DNA of 64,000 nt from Bombyx mori (Eukaryota > Arthropoda > Insecta > Lepidoptera > Bombycidae): NCBI RefSeq assembly GCF_030269925.1, contig NC_085112.1:15129501-15193500 (forward strand), written 5' to 3'. Each line of letters begins with the position of its first letter. The first letter of the stretch is position 1. The notes under the pieces were generated by a model. It did no database searches. It worked only from the letters and a program-made list of their open reading frames with translations, and had not been told where the DNA came from. Made by a program: the position numbers and the translations under genes. Below, piece after piece: positions 1 through 12,060 of this stretch.

Positions 1-1108
1 CATAAATGAAAGTACATACTTGTTGAACGTCAAAAGAACTACCGCCAATTCACAAGAACTAGCCTCCGTCCTGAGAAGAATTGGCAAGAAACTCAGCGGG
101 CATGTCTTTTTTTTTACATATAAAATTATTATTTATTTATTTTTTAATATTATTATTTTTTTAAATATGAATTTTTTACACTGAGTATTATAACGTAACA
201 ATTACTACAATATTGAAATGCCTGGAGCGAGCAACTCATTCCCACTTTGTGCAATCTTCTAGATAATCATTGACTTTATAGTAAGCTTTATTGCACAGAT
301 GTTCTTTAATAGTTTTCTTAAATCTATGTATATGTAAGTTCTGAACATCATGTGGGATTTTGTTGTACAGGCGCACAGACAAACACCCGAATGAATTTCG
401 TATCTTATGTAACCTACTCATCGGCACAACAAGCTTGTGTTTGTTCCTAGTATTTCTATTATGTATGTCCGACTGTTTAGGAAACTCCTCAATATGTTTA
501 CGAACATACATCAAATTTTCAAAAATGTACTGGGATGGCATAGTGAGAACTTTAATTTCTTTAAATTTCTCCCTCAGGGATTCCCTTGAGTGCATGTTAT
601 AAATAGCACGTATAGCTCTTTTCTGCAGAATAAATATCATTTCTACATCGGCCGCATTGCCCCATAGCAAAATGCCATAGGACATGACACTGTGGAAGTA
701 ACTAAAGTAAACTAAACGAGCCGTGTCCGCGTTTGTTAACATTCTAATTTTTTTTACTGCGTATGCTGCAGAGCTGAGCTTACTCGCCAATTTATGAATA
801 TGAGGTCCCCACTGCAGTTTGGAGTCCACTGTTATACCAAGAAATACGGTTGACTCAACAAGCTCCAATGATTCCTCAGAAACAATTACATCACTAGCCA
901 CTTGTCTCACATTTAAAGATGGTTTAATACATTTTAAAGTAAATTTAATACATTTAGTTTTCTTACTATTCAATAATAGGTTATTGATACGGAACCAATG
1001 AACCACGCACGAAATCGCATCATTCACTTCGTCATAGACTTGTAGTTGTCGTTTAATTTTAAATAATAAAGATGTATCATCTGCGAATAATACGATCATA
1101 GTAAACAC
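1..1108 (-). mobile_element. Jockey-like LINE, 3' part of reverse transcriptase
   Basis: The minus strand carries an open frame of about 290 codons (1108 to 236) matching the C-terminal half of a non-LTR reverse transcriptase. Near its start is the catalytic FADDTSLLF motif, followed by a thumb-like segment (ESTVFLGITVDSKLQWGPHI) and the usual LINE tail with SVMSYGILLWG. The 5' half (endonuclease, fingers) is absent, so the copy is 5'-truncated. Positions 1-235 read as its 3' untranslated region, and the element may run off the window edge. Family placement (Jockey clade) is inferred from the motifs. The frame is open but cannot encode an active element. Confidence 0.8.
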
Positions 1109-1307
1109 GTAGTGACTTGCCGAGTAGACAGGACTCTGAGCTCACAAGCTGCAGGGAGATTAACTGGGCTCCACGTCACTGAATCAATTCTAGCTGAGGT
1201 CTCGCGGAGATAGCATTGTTTCTTTTCGTCTAAAGAAAACATTCTAACATTATTTCAGTCGGAACGCTTTCTTGGACCAGCATTGTTCTGAGGATGTTGG
1301 ATTAATA

Positions 1308-1688
1308 ATTTTACGCCGGTAAGAGCAACGCCATCTTTCGTCAAACGGCGGAAGCAAATATCAAAGGAACTAGTAAAACCGAGAACGTTCGAGAAGTACT
1401 ACGCCATCTATTGTCAGATAGCGGAAACACATATCGAAGCGACTCGACCTGTCAAGAATTTTCTCGATAATTGTGGAAATGTCATATCGACTATAAAAGC
1501 GTTGCAGAGATGACACGAAGGAGTTAGTAATCGGAACTACTCGAAGCGAAACAGCGAACGGATCACCTGAAGCTAAACGGAAAACGTGTATTACGAATTG
1601 TTAAGTGTTCCGTAAGTGTTTTAAGTGTTAAATAGAGTTTTAATTTGTACTTCTACTAGATTTTTTATTTATTCCCAACCCCAGGGCG
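1308..1688 (+). mobile_element. Solo LTR, degraded copy
   Basis: This stretch matches the solo LTRs at 21229-21598 and 36554-36939: a start like ttacgccggtaagag, a middle with ctataaaagcgttgcagaga and cggatcacctgaag, and an end like cccaaccccagggcg. The terminal TG and CA are eroded, and a SINE abuts the 3' end. No internal retrotransposon sequence is next to it. Confidence 0.7.
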
Positions 1689-2131
1689 TTTTTTTTTTTT
1701 GCTTAGATGGGTGGATGAGCTCACAGCCCATCTGGTGTTAAGTGGTTACTGGAGCCCATAGACATCCACAACGTAAATGCGCCACCCACCTTGAGATACA
1801 AGTTCTAAGGTCTCAAGTATAGTTAGTTACAACGGCTGCCCCACCCTTCAAACCGAAACGCATTACTGCTTCACGGCAGAAATAGGCAGGGTGGTGGTAC
1901 CCACCCGCGCGGACTCACAAGAGGTCCTACCACCAGTAATTACGCAAATTATAATTTTGCGGGTTTCATTTTTATTACACGATCTTATTCCTTCACCGTG
2001 GAAGTCAATCGTGAACATTTGTTAAGTAAGTATTTCATTAGAAAAATTGGTACCCGCCTGCGGGATTCGAACACCGGTGCATCGCTTCAACACGAATGCA
2101 CCGGACGTCTTATCCGTTAGGCCACGACGAC
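1689..2131 (-). mobile_element. Bm1-type SINE, full length
   Basis: On the minus strand the element begins with a tRNA-like head: an A-box-like stretch (gtggcctaacggataagacg) and a B-box-like stretch (ggtgttcgaatcccgc). A body of about 300 bp follows, ending in gcttagatgg on the plus strand followed by a T tract, which is the 3' A tail. It is the reference-quality copy in this window. RNA polymerase III transcription and LINE-driven retroposition are known for tRNA-derived SINEs. It sits at the end of the solo LTR at 1308. Confidence 0.9.
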
Positions 2132-2496
2132 TACTATAACAAGAATAACACGTACGTAACAATAATAACAATATAACGACGTAACAATAATAATAAATTA
2201 AAAATATCTAGATTGCTGTTGTCAATCAACCACGCTTGGTGTTGCAATGTGAATGCTATCACTTTCACACATGAGGTTGTCTCAATGGTTTCTTAGTTAT
2301 TATAAATAGGGAGTACGTACGTGGTAACTGAACCCCTTACCATCAGTACCCTAGATTAGTTACGAAAACTACTTCCTCATTTTTCCTCCTAAAGGTACCT
2401 ACTAATTGCTTAATTTATGATCCACAATTGAATTACAAAATTGACTGGCCACAAATTCCTGTAGAGGCAGACCGGTAAGGATAGATATAAAGATTT
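2132..2496. other. AT-rich spacer, nothing recognised
   Basis: AT-rich sequence with short taataataa runs between two SINEs. No gene, exon signature or repeat boundary was recognised. Confidence 0.5.
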
Positions 2497-2930
2497 TTTA
2501 TTTTTTTTTATATATTTTTTTGCCTAGATGTGTGGACGAGCTCACAGCCCACCTGGTGTTAAGTGGTTACTGGAACCCATAGACATCTACAACGTAAATG
2601 CGCCACACACCTTGAGATATAAGTTCTAAGGTCTCAGTATAGTTACAACGGCTGCCCCACCCTTCAAACCGAAACGCATTACTGCTTCACGGCAGAAATA
2701 AGCGGGGCGGTGGTACCTACCCGTGCGGACTCACAAGAGGTCCTACCACCAGTAATTACGCAAATTATAATATTGCGGGTTTGATTTTTATTACACGATG
2801 TTATTCCTTCACCGTGGAAGTCAATCGTGAACAATTGTTAAGTACGTATTTCATTAGAAAAATTTGTACCCGCCTGCGGGATTCGAACACCATTGCATCG
2901 CTATATACGAATGCACCGGACGTCTTATTA
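2497..2930 (-). mobile_element. Bm1-type SINE, head slightly truncated
   Basis: Same family and orientation as the copy at 1689. The tail (gcctagatgtgtggacgagc, preceded by a T tract on the plus strand) and body are present. The B-box region survives, but the A-box end stops at about 2930. More diverged than the 1689 copy. Confidence 0.88.
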
Positions 2931-3273
2931 GGGGATTTAAAATTGTATAGTGGACAATTGTATAGTGTATAGTGACAAAGATGCGCCTGATTACTGATGT
3001 TAAGTAGTTACCGGAATCTATAGATAATACGTCATTACCGCCACCCACATGGAGACAAAAGGGCGGAGTCTCAAATTAAATAGTAAGAAGGGGTGGGTGA
3101 ACTTTTTTTATGAATGAGGTAACTATTGGCCCGGAGGTGTTTCTAGTTTCACCAGGATAGGTTGAAGCCTGGGTGGGTGAACTTGTGCGACTGCTTCAGG
3201 TCAAATTTAAATCGTTATTAATTATTCATTTTTTCGAAAAGCTGCCGATTCCGCGTAGGCTCCTGATTGACGT

Positions 3274-3582
3274 GTGATCGAACATCAACTATTACGGGAT
3301 ATTTACGTGGAGATACAGGGAACAAACGTGCCAATTCTCTCGGAGCTAAAAGTAAAGACCCGTCTATCTACAATCTGTATGCAGCGTAACTTGGAAAAAC
3401 TAATAGTTGTGGGTCACGTGGAAGAAAAGAGAAGTCGAGGAAAATCGCCAACCAGGTGGACGGGCATTGTCAAGGAGGCCACAAACACCAGCGTCCCGGA
3501 CGTCATTAAGCAGGCCGAATGCAGGCAACATTGGAAGAAGCTAGTGCAAAAACTATACCCAGGTGGTCACGACGCTCAGTAA
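3274..3582 (+). pseudogene. LINE reverse transcriptase C-terminal fragment
   Basis: The frame contains VVGHVEEKRSRGKSPTRWTG, typical of the region after the RT domain in LINEs of the RTE/Jockey type, and ends before a gaagaagaagaag tail (3590-3610). It is a 5'-truncated insertion inside the TIR element at 3222-4045. Not a host gene. Confidence 0.65.
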
Positions 3583-3689
3583 TGAGGAAGCGACGAAGAA
3601 GAAGAAGAATGTGGAGGTGTATTTATTAATTATGTCCACCCAGCAATATCGATTACAGTCGTGTGTAACCACGAAAACTGTAAGGGATT

Positions 3690-3800
3690 TTTATTGTCAT
3701 TGTAGGCAGACGAGCACATTGCCCACATGGTGGTGAGTGGTTACCGTCGCCCATGGACTACAGCAATGGCAGGGGTAGAGCTAACCCGCTGCCTGCCGTT
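3690..3800. repeat. Fragment of a LINE-tail repeat family
   Basis: The sequence around gtaggcagacgagcacattg and gtggttaccgtcgcccatgg recurs at about 17215, 40428, 56995 and inside 20060-20175. It is the end of an abundant family, here an isolated fragment. Confidence 0.55.
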
Positions 3801-4269
3801 AAAACCGATACGTCGGAAATAATAAAATGAGTTTTAATTACGTTCTTCAATCTTTGTAAATTGATTAATCCATAGTTCAATTCGTGTCAACGTGTCTAGT
3901 ATCGACAAAATGGCCCCTCATGCAGAACGCCGGGAGGAACATCGAAAAAATGGCGTCAAAACGTTTTCCGGTTTCGCTTTGATGTTCGAACACACGTCAA
4001 TCAAGAGCGTACGCGAAATCGGCAGTTTTCCGAGGAAATGAATAAGCTTCCTTTTTTTTCACATTATGAAACGTTGAGCTGATAACTTCGATTGACTTAT
4101 ATTTCAATGCGCGTGCTTGTTTAATAAAATATCGTTTTATGTCGACAAATTTGTGATGCTACGAATGAGTCATGACAAAGATACATTTACATGTGCGCTG
4201 TGAAGAGTACTTCTGCAAACGAGACTTGGGGAGAGTACTCAACCGTAGTTGGCTATGCCCCTGTCATTG

Positions 4270-4648
4270 TCAATTTTTTATTGGAACGAAGTTCCTTATG
4301 GGACGATGCGGAGGGGTACCCTAACCTGGAAAAACGTCCGTAACGTAAGATTTTTATTAGTAATGCACACAGTGTACGACTTAACTTTGTAATAACGTAC
4401 AAAAACTAACATATGTTTTTATCATTCATTGACCACGATCTCAGAGCGTTCGTTTGCGCAATACACTAACTCTTATGCAAACAACCGTGAATGAAGTGTG
4501 CCACAATAAGTTCGCGCGTTACCGGACGACCGTGGGCTGTTGCGAAACCTCCAGTTTTATTTTCTTTATACCTCGAATAGAACTTAGAATTCTTATTTTT
4601 ATAGTAAGGAACTTCGTTCCTATCCGGTGTCCCACGACACCACACATC
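4270..4648. repeat. MITE-like element with gaacgaagttcc ends
   Basis: The left part has ttggaacgaagttccttatg and the right part has aaggaacttcgttcctatcc, an inverted arrangement around about 300 bp without a gene. This suggests a small DNA transposon derivative. Exact ends and target duplication were not resolved. Confidence 0.4.
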
Positions 4649-4778
4649 TTTTTTTTTTATTGCTAGGTCGGTGGACGAGCTCACAGCCCACCTGGTGTTT
4701 AGTGGTTACTGAAGTCCATAGACATCTACAACGTAAATGCCGCCACCCACCTTAAGATATGAGTTCCAAGGTCTCAGT
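4649..4778 (-). mobile_element. Bm1-type SINE, 5'-truncated
   Basis: Only the 3' end of the family is present: the T tract on the plus strand, tgctaggtcggtggacgagc and the following segment up to ggtctcag. The tRNA-like head is missing, the usual result of incomplete reverse transcription. Confidence 0.85.
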
Positions 4779-5394
4779 ATTCACGATCAGGTGAGCCGTA
4801 AGCTCGTCTACCTATAAAGCCCATAAATAAACAGTATCACGGTGGGTACATTGAAGGGACCGAAATTAAAACCTTCCACTGTTTGCGTACCGCACACATG
4901 ATGATTTCAAGTTTGGTATCTACTCATTCTGATCATGAATGTTATGGTAATAACGCAGGTTTAATTCAAGTGATTTTTACTTTTTCTAACAGAAATTGGT
5001 CGTCCAGTAATTCTTATTGCTAATCGATTTGGAACGAGAATTAACCGGGTAATTATCGACTGTTAGTAAATAAATAGTTATAGCTAGTTTATAAATGAAC
5101 TGGCTGAGTCCCGCGATGTTACCCGCAGCTATTCTCGTACCGCCGATGACGCCGCGGGACGAAGTTAGCCCAAGTTACTCCTTAAATCATCAGCTACCTA
5201 TCAGTGAAAATCCCGTTAAAATTGGTCCAACCGTTCCAGAGATTAGCCGGAACTAACAGACAGACAGACGAGAATTAAAAAAAATGTTATTTTGTATATG
5301 TACTGTGTATACATACTGAAGTAAAAAGTGGCTATTTTATTATTACAAACAGACACTACAATTTTATTTATTTGTATAGATAAAAAAACATTGT
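4779..5394. other. Non-coding stretch with a degenerate Helitron-like piece
   Basis: No gene seen. About 5095-5275 resembles old lepidopteran Helitron-type repeats: gtcccgcgatgttacccgca near one end and cagacagacagacg near the other, with tttaaaattggtccaaccg-like text between. The rest is AT-rich and unassigned. Confidence 0.35.
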
Positions 5395-5790
5395 ATTTTG
5401 GTCCTGATAATTAACCCCGGTGACGCCCAGAGAACACGGCTTAACCACTAAAAACGGTGTTCAAAAACCCCATTTCCCTAATATATACATTTAATCCAAC
5501 ATTTATCTATACCCCCGATAGGAAGTGTGCCCCAATATACCTTGAGTAGTCGCTAAGCGTTCTCCTAATGCAAATAAGTCGGAAAAACAGCCATAAACCG
5601 AATCGCCATGGCTCTACCATAGCGTATACGCGAGCAGTAAACAAACCTATTAGGGCCCCATTACCGATCCCTATATTTTCTATAATAGGGGGCACATTTT
5701 TTCTCCATGAAGATACTTGTCGCGTACACGGCTGGATTGTACTGTGTGTATTTTTTTTTTTTTTTCTGTACAGACACACTGATTATTGAA
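5395..5790 (-). repeat. Repeat family X, copy 1
   Basis: Blocks starting ggtcctgataattaaccccg and containing ccgataggaagtgtgcc and cctaatgcaaataagtcgga recur at 22155-22458 and 26529-26985. The family appears at both borders of the inverted OR duplication. No coding capacity was recognised; it may be the non-coding end of a LINE or a DNA element. Confidence 0.55.
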
Positions 5791-8660
5791 TTGTTTATAT
5801 CACAATTCCTTTCCACTTTTAATTATCAGGCCGAAGTTACAATGATATCGCTAGAATGCTTCCTTCGCCCGATAATTTAACGAGGCGCTTAAGAACTAGT
5901 ATCGCTTTTATAAAAAAATATTTTGTTTTCACATGCCTTGGCGGCTTTTTGGCACCCTACTTTGAATGGAAAACAAAAATTATTTGCTCATCTGAATTGC
6001 ATTTCTCGTTTCGTTTTTTTATAAATCAGTCATGTTCGACAAATGCCCGACGCTTCCCTGTCATCCCTCGAAATCACAGACCTCAAGGCCTCACAGCTTA
6101 GTACAGAGTACTCAGCGGTAGGCAGCGGTCGCTTATGTTATAGGATCGTCATTTTCAACTATATCCTAATTTTATTTGGTTGGTACGTTGGCATATTTTA
6201 CTTTTAATCGACCATGTTGTGAAATATATAGCCAAAATAAAAGCGAACCGGCAAATTTCCAATAAAAACTTATACGTTTTCCGCAGTACGCAAGTATCGT
6301 GTAAACACTAAATACAGTGCTCACACACGTTCACGCACGATTGAGTCTCGAGTGAGAGTTTGTGAGCGTTTCCGACCCGCCGTTTCCGGGTGAGGCGTCT
6401 CTCTGACGCCGTCCGGTCTTTGAACGAACCCAAGTATTCGGAGAGCTTATACAACCAAGTCTCGAAGTTTTCATACGAGGAGTTTTCGTTTCCGAAAAAA
6501 AAAACGGTAACATCAACCCGACCACTGCTGATAATTTTGATATACGCAATATGTTTTACTTCTTATTTAGTTTTCGTAGGGTTTAGTAGTACTAATGGTC
6601 ACACAGTAGTCGAAATTCGACTACAGTTAATTGAAATTATAAGTTTGAATATTATTGTGGTTCTATTGTCAAAGTTATATGATATGGTTCTATTATAGTT
6701 CTACAATCACAAATTTCGCCAAGAGTAGTCTTATAGGCAAATAATATTAAAGACTTAAAAATCGAGAATAGTCTCGATTTGACCACAAACTTTAAATAAT
6801 AGCAAAAACTTGTCAATAAATATAGAGTATATTTATATATACTGTGTCAAGCACATGTTAGTGTATAACATAATACATTTTCTCTTTTATTTCATTTAAA
6901 AACAGACATTTATAAAAAAGGTTTTGTTATTATTAATATAGCAGTAAACTCCTAACTGCTTTCTAAATAAAAAAAAGAGAAAACTAGTTAACAAATAGAG
7001 TAGACATTTGTCATATCTATACTGTTTTTTGTCTTTGGCTATTTATAATAGGATCAATATAATAATTTATAAATAAATAAAATATAACATGTTAATCAAT
7101 GTAATAATCAACATAGTTTATAGGATCAGGGACTCGGCAAGCATCGCGAAGTGCTTTTTCGAAAAACTTGAAGTAATTACGTGAATTTTCTTCTCACTTG
7201 CCTACAAAAACAAATCACTGAATTAAATTCTACGAAATATTATTAGGTTACATAAAAGGAATCACGAAGCCATGTAAAAATTTGAATGAACGTAAGTATA
7301 ATCTCGCCATTTTCCCGCTAATCCGGCTTTTGTCAACGGATCGGAAACGGAAATTACGTAGCGAATCGAGATGTGTTGCCATTTTTTTAAGTGAACATAA
7401 ACGGCACTAATCTAATGATTGTGAAACACGACATTACTTTGAGATTATTTAATTTATTAAACGGTAAACATACAATCATAGTAGTTTATCCATAATCGAC
7501 ATCAAGAAGGTTTTTTTTTTTTAAATATTTAGCTTTAATGTTTTTCTCTGTAATGGACATCAGAAAACGTTTCAAAAAGTAACTAGATCAAGGTCTTTTC
7601 GGCATTACACTACGACGGTTTTCTAAAGGATTATTCTTTTAGGCTATCAATTTGGCTGCACGAAGCACCTGCCGAATTTCCATCAAAACATTTATCGTAT
7701 TCTACTTTCATTTGCCCATTGTGTTCGGCGATCCATTCTGTTCTATGTACGGTACAATACATTGCTCCGCGTGTATCTTTTCATGCTAACTGACCTAATT
7801 GATCAAAGGCCGTAACGATCGCAATGGAAGACAATTTATTCTTTTTTTTTTTCTTTTTTCCTTTTTCCCTTACAACCATTTGATGTCTAGACGAAATCAT
7901 AATCCAGCAATCCGTGGTCGTTCGAGTGAGATAACAATTACGGAGTTAGGGATGAGATTAAGCAGTGAGTCAGTCCCTTTTCGGTGAATGGAATTTGGCT
8001 TCGGATAAAAAATGCTTAAATTTTTTTGGAACTTGGATTTGTGTTTAATAAATGTTTTTAGTTGTCATCGCGTGATCTGGCTCCGTCTCGTGTTAAGAGG
8101 CTATTGGAGCCGAGAGATACTTTTTTTTTTGAAATGAAACTTCTTTAGAATCGTTGTGATTTCAAACCCGATGAAACGAAATGAAGAGAAACGAAAAAAT
8201 AAGTGTGCCGCGATTGGCTTGCCGAAGCGGCTCCGAGCGGCGCCGACAAATCACGAAGCGCTCCACACGGTTTCGCGTCCCCGACTAGTTCAGTGTGTTT
8301 TTGACGTTCGTACACGCTGTCGTGGCTCTCGGAGCGCCCTGAGATACTTTTATTTCTATTTAGTTTGCTATCAACAGATGTCGCTGCACGTAAATTCAAC
8401 AATTCCTGAATCGCGGTGAAGAGATGTTACACAGTTGATAGACGTTCTCGTATTTCTCTTGCTAAATCATACATGCCTGGCGTAGGGATACCGTGAGGCT
8501 GCTCCATTGCACTGCGGAGTGGTTGACCCTTGCGATTATTCTTATTTTTTTAAAGTTTCTCTTCTACCGTAAGTCCACACACACATTTTTATTTTTTACT
8601 TCAATATTGTAATGACGCGAACACTCAGGCGTCAGAATTAGGAAACATATTTGTGCTTAT
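5791..8660. other. Unassigned AT-rich region with two GC-richer islands
   Basis: No gene could be supported. Two islands stand out. About 6320-6500 is C+G-richer (gtttccgacccgccgtttcc) and ends near a possible donor aaaacggtaaca. About 8195-8345 has CpG-rich text (ccgagcggcgccgacaaatc) with a tcagtg initiator-like motif near 8289. Either could be a non-coding first exon or promoter of a gene whose coding exons lie elsewhere, or an old repeat. The intervening DNA is AT-rich with homopolymer runs. Confidence 0.3.
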
Positions 8661-9748
8661 TAGACTTGCGCAAAACATCACTTCCCAATGTAATGTGATA
8701 TGACATCACTTTTACAGATAGGTGATATTACTCGAAAACATTACACATCACTCTTAACATTACTCGGTGCGTTCAAAGTGATGTGTATAAACACATCACT
8801 TAGGTAATGATTCGGGTGTATAGATACAATGTATTCGTCGTCACAGTATCTATTGAACGCACCGAGTAATGTTAAGAGTGATGTGTAATGTTTTCATCAA
8901 TCATTACCTAAGTGATGTGTATAAACACATCACTTAGGTAATGATTCGGGTGTGTCATTACAGTAGTGTATTACAATACAAAGTATGAACTTTGTATTGT
9001 AATAGTGTATTATATGTGTGTTTGTATTGTAATAGTGTTATATTACTTGACAGATTGACTTACTTAATAATATAATAATTTTATTTTTTACTTAATATAA
9101 TTTATTGTGGGATGAACGGATTTCATATGGCGACTTAGACTGCAAATTGAGCTCGACAATAATGTTAATATACGAGAGCAGTAGATGCATTGTTTCGGCG
9201 CGATATCCTCAAAGTGCATCCAAGGAGGACTGTACTTTCATTTAGACGCCGTTATTTCTTTCACTTATTAAACACGCATTAAAACAAATAATAAAACTAT
9301 CTTCAAACAAGTGCTTAAGTAATTCAAATCAAACACAAAAATTAATATGAAATATTACTAAACAATTACGAGCGACTAGCGATTTTACAAAAGTTGCGAA
9401 TAAAAAATTAAGTAAGTACTTGCGGGGAGCTACCGGCTGGCCGCATGAAAAATATAAACACAAATACCTATATTAAAATTCAGACGTACCATAGGTATAA
9501 AAATGTACCTAGCGGCCAGGACATATGGTTCAAAATCACTAGGAATAATTCCGTGTCGCTTGCTCATTTATTTTGCGTCGATCGGTCTGTCTCGCTCGCT
9601 CGGTTCCGTTCGTGTATTACACGACAAAGAAAGAAACATGTTGGGTGATAGTGTGATGTTTGTTTCCTTCGCGTAATGTGTGATGTTGCATTACATCGTA
9701 GAGTAATATTACCCGAGTAATATCACTCGCATTACTTACACATGTCTA
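8661..9748. mobile_element. hAT-type non-autonomous element with internal palindromes
   Basis: The element is bounded by an exact 8-bp duplication, gtgcttat (8653-8660 and 9749-9756), the hallmark of hAT insertions. Its ends, tagacttgcgcaa and the reverse complement tagacatgtgtaa, form short imperfect inverted repeats. The interior has many copies of a gtaatgtgatgt-like motif. It also holds a near-perfect inverted repeat of about 38 bp (8735-8773 against 8853-8892) and two palindromic aagtgatgtgtataaacaca units. No transposase was found, so it would depend on one supplied elsewhere. Confidence 0.8.
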
Positions 9749-9756
9749 GTGCTTAT

Positions 9757-10256
9757 CCATTAAGTAAAATATACTTAAGTATACATTTTCAACTTGGATT
9801 TTGGTGTTACGGCCTTAAGAATGCCAGCTCTGAGTCCACCAGTTATTTGTTAAATATAACCGGCAATCTCAACGTTTGCCTTAAGCAATAATAATATCAC
9901 CTTTTGCTTCGGTATTGGTTCTAATATTCTGGTATACTCGTTTTCATACAGAATAATGTAATAAATAATAATTTTACAAATAAAAGGCATCATCCGGGAG
10001 TCTATTCACGCTACGTTCGATATCCATGATGCGCGTCATCTCATATTAATGTCACATGATGTGGCAAAGGACTAATTTCGAACGTTATTTTTGTCTTGTT
10101 GTGTCTTGTTTTTCTTTTATTTGTTTCAGTACACACAGTTAAAGATTACCTGATAGATAGACACCGGAGCCCATGCCATGGATGTTAAAGATGGATATTA
10201 ATGTGGGTTGGCCATGAGAAATGAGATCAGTCTCAATTATATTAAACTAGCGACCC
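9757..10256. other. Intergenic DNA, nothing recognised
   Basis: AT-rich stretch with no exon, repeat end or RNA gene recognised by eye. Confidence 0.4.
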
Positions 10257-10468
10257 GCCCCCGCTTCGCTTCGGAAACTGTAATTTATTATTGATTTCTC
10301 CACTATTTAATGAATGTTATTATACACATAAACCTTTCTCTTCAATCACTCTATCTATTAAAAAAAACCGCACCAAAATCCGTGTCGTAGTTTTAAAGAT
10401 TTAAGCATACATAGGGACAGACAGATATAGGGACAGAGAAAGCGACTTTGTTTTATACTATGTAGTGA
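10257..10468 (-). mobile_element. Lepidopteran Helitron fragment or short copy
   Basis: On the minus strand it starts with TC (tcactacatagtataaaaca) and ends with gggtcgctag, matching the 5'-TC / CTAG-3' ends of Helitrons. The text gtttcggaagcgaagcggg-like just before the end is typical of lepidopteran non-autonomous Helitrons. There are no terminal inverted repeats or target duplication, as expected for rolling-circle elements. Confidence 0.65.
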
Positions 10469-10813
10469 AATCAGCTGTTGGACGTTTGAAAAGACAATAA
10501 TCTTTAACGCAAGTAAAATTATTACAATTTAAAAATATATTAATCTCTCAGTGCGTGCCGTGAAAGTCAGCATCATTCGATTTCCCCGCGGATACAATTT
10601 TGTTCGGAACATAAAATAGCCGATTCACCACAAGAGACATCTAATTGGTCTGAGCCGTAATATCTTCTCTAATTGCTGTTTTATTACATTTTTCAGTTAG
10701 TTGTTTACTAGGGATACTGTTTTTTTTTGTATTCTGCATAAGATTTATTGATTGACTGACAGTACTCCTGTTGTCTTTTTTATTTTAATATTTATTTAGT
10801 GAAATTTTATATT
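10469..10813. other. Spacer, nothing recognised
   Basis: AT-rich DNA between a Helitron and a SINE. No supported feature. Confidence 0.4.
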
Positions 10814-11000
10814 TATTTTTTTATTGCTTAGATGGGTGGACGAGCTCACTGCCCACCTGGTGTTAAGTGGTTACTGGAGCCCATAGACATCCACAACGTA
10901 AATGCGCCACCCACCTTGAGGTATAAGTTCTAAGGTCTCAAGTATAGTTACAACGGCTGCCCCACCCTTCATACCGAAACGCATTACTGATTCACGGCAG
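10814..11000 (-). mobile_element. Bm1-type SINE, 5'-truncated
   Basis: The 3' half only: T tract, gcttagatgggtggacgagc and the body up to ttcacggcag. The tRNA-like head is missing. Confidence 0.87.
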
Positions 11001-11319
11001 TACAGTCGTGTTTGAAATCGTTTCGATTTACAATAGAGTTGTACCAGTGATCATTTTTGGAAGGCTAAACGCAGTAAAGCTTTGTGAAATTACGGCTATT
11101 ACAGTTATTGCGCGTAAACAGAATGTGAGAAAGAAATAAACGTCACAATAACCATCAAAGCTCTCTCCGATAGACGCATATTGTCTGGTTGCTTTTTTTT
11201 TCCGCACTTCCTAAAAGAGTTTAGGTCTTTTTTGAGCCAGTCAAAATTCTCGGAGTACCAACAGTGGGATGGTGCTCTGAGATGATATCTAATGTGATCT
11301 AATGAGATGTGATCTAAGT

Positions 11320-12060
11320 GAATAGCCTGTCACCCGTTCCCACAATCGTTCATAGAGGAAAAGCGGTCTCGCCGCTTGCGCGCCGCGTCCTCGTCACGAA
11401 GATAGAGCCGGACTTGTTGCTACCGACCGTGGTGGCTACTATGCTCGGCAGCCACGAGCCCTGGAAAGTAATGCTCGACTTGTGTGAGTCCACCATCTGA
11501 CAGAACGAGGCGGTGAAACGAGAGAAAAGGGTTAGCTCATCCCGCATTGGTCCGCCGTTGCCGATCCGGGAGCCGGAGAAGGTCTTTTGCTCAGCTCCAA
11601 CTCCTGTAGAAGGCAACCTCTCTCCAGGTAAAGGTTACGGGGTGACCTAAGCGGCGCGCTACCTGCACTCTAGCGCGCTAAACATGGAAGCAGCTCTACA
11701 GAACTGCTGTGTAAGAGCAACCGATTGCCTGCCGGGTCTGCTCCAGCGGGGTTTTCCGGGACATGCGCGGCAATGCCTAGGGTGGCTGACGGGCGGCCAT
11801 ACTGAGACGGCTGACGTAGAGTCGGCGACTACCTCGACGACGACGCGTCGATCGGGCGTCCTAGGGGTGACGCCACAAGTCTGGTATTAGTCTTGACCGC
11901 GGAAAATTTGCGAAAATCGGACGTCAAGTGAGAAAGTGCAAGGGGAGTTGTTTGGTGGGTAGGGCCCTAAATAATCCTTGGCCAAATACCGACATACCCC
12001 GCGCGCCTCACCCCTTGCCCAGAAAAAAGTTTCAGGTCCCATACTAGTTAGTAAAGACGG
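11320..12060 (+). mobile_element. R1-clade LINE 3' fragment
   Basis: The frame around 11386-11500 reads VLVTKIEPDLLLPTVVATML then LGSHEPWKVMLDLCESTI, matching the region after the CCHC-like zinc finger at the C-terminus of R1-clade LINEs. It is paralogous to the fragments at 16380-17150 and 32682-33528. A GC-richer 3' untranslated region follows to about 12060. Strongly 5'-truncated. Not a host gene. Confidence 0.7.

Larger units (their letters stand above)
3222..4045. mobile_element. DNA transposon with ~66-bp TIRs, non-autonomous
   Basis: The ends are inverted repeats. The left end (3222-3290) has ttattcattttttcgaaaag, then ctgccgattccgcgta and gattgacgtgtgatcgaaca. The reverse complement of the right end (3980-4045) has ttattcatttcctcggaaaa, then ctgccgatttcgcgta and gattgacgtgtgttcgaaca. 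The interior has no transposase but contains a LINE fragment. The superfamily was not determined; no clear target duplication was read. Confidence 0.65.

Noticed and set aside
236..1108. Host protein gene of 290 codons
   Set aside because: Contains the FADD reverse-transcriptase motif and LINE tail; it is a truncated retrotransposon.
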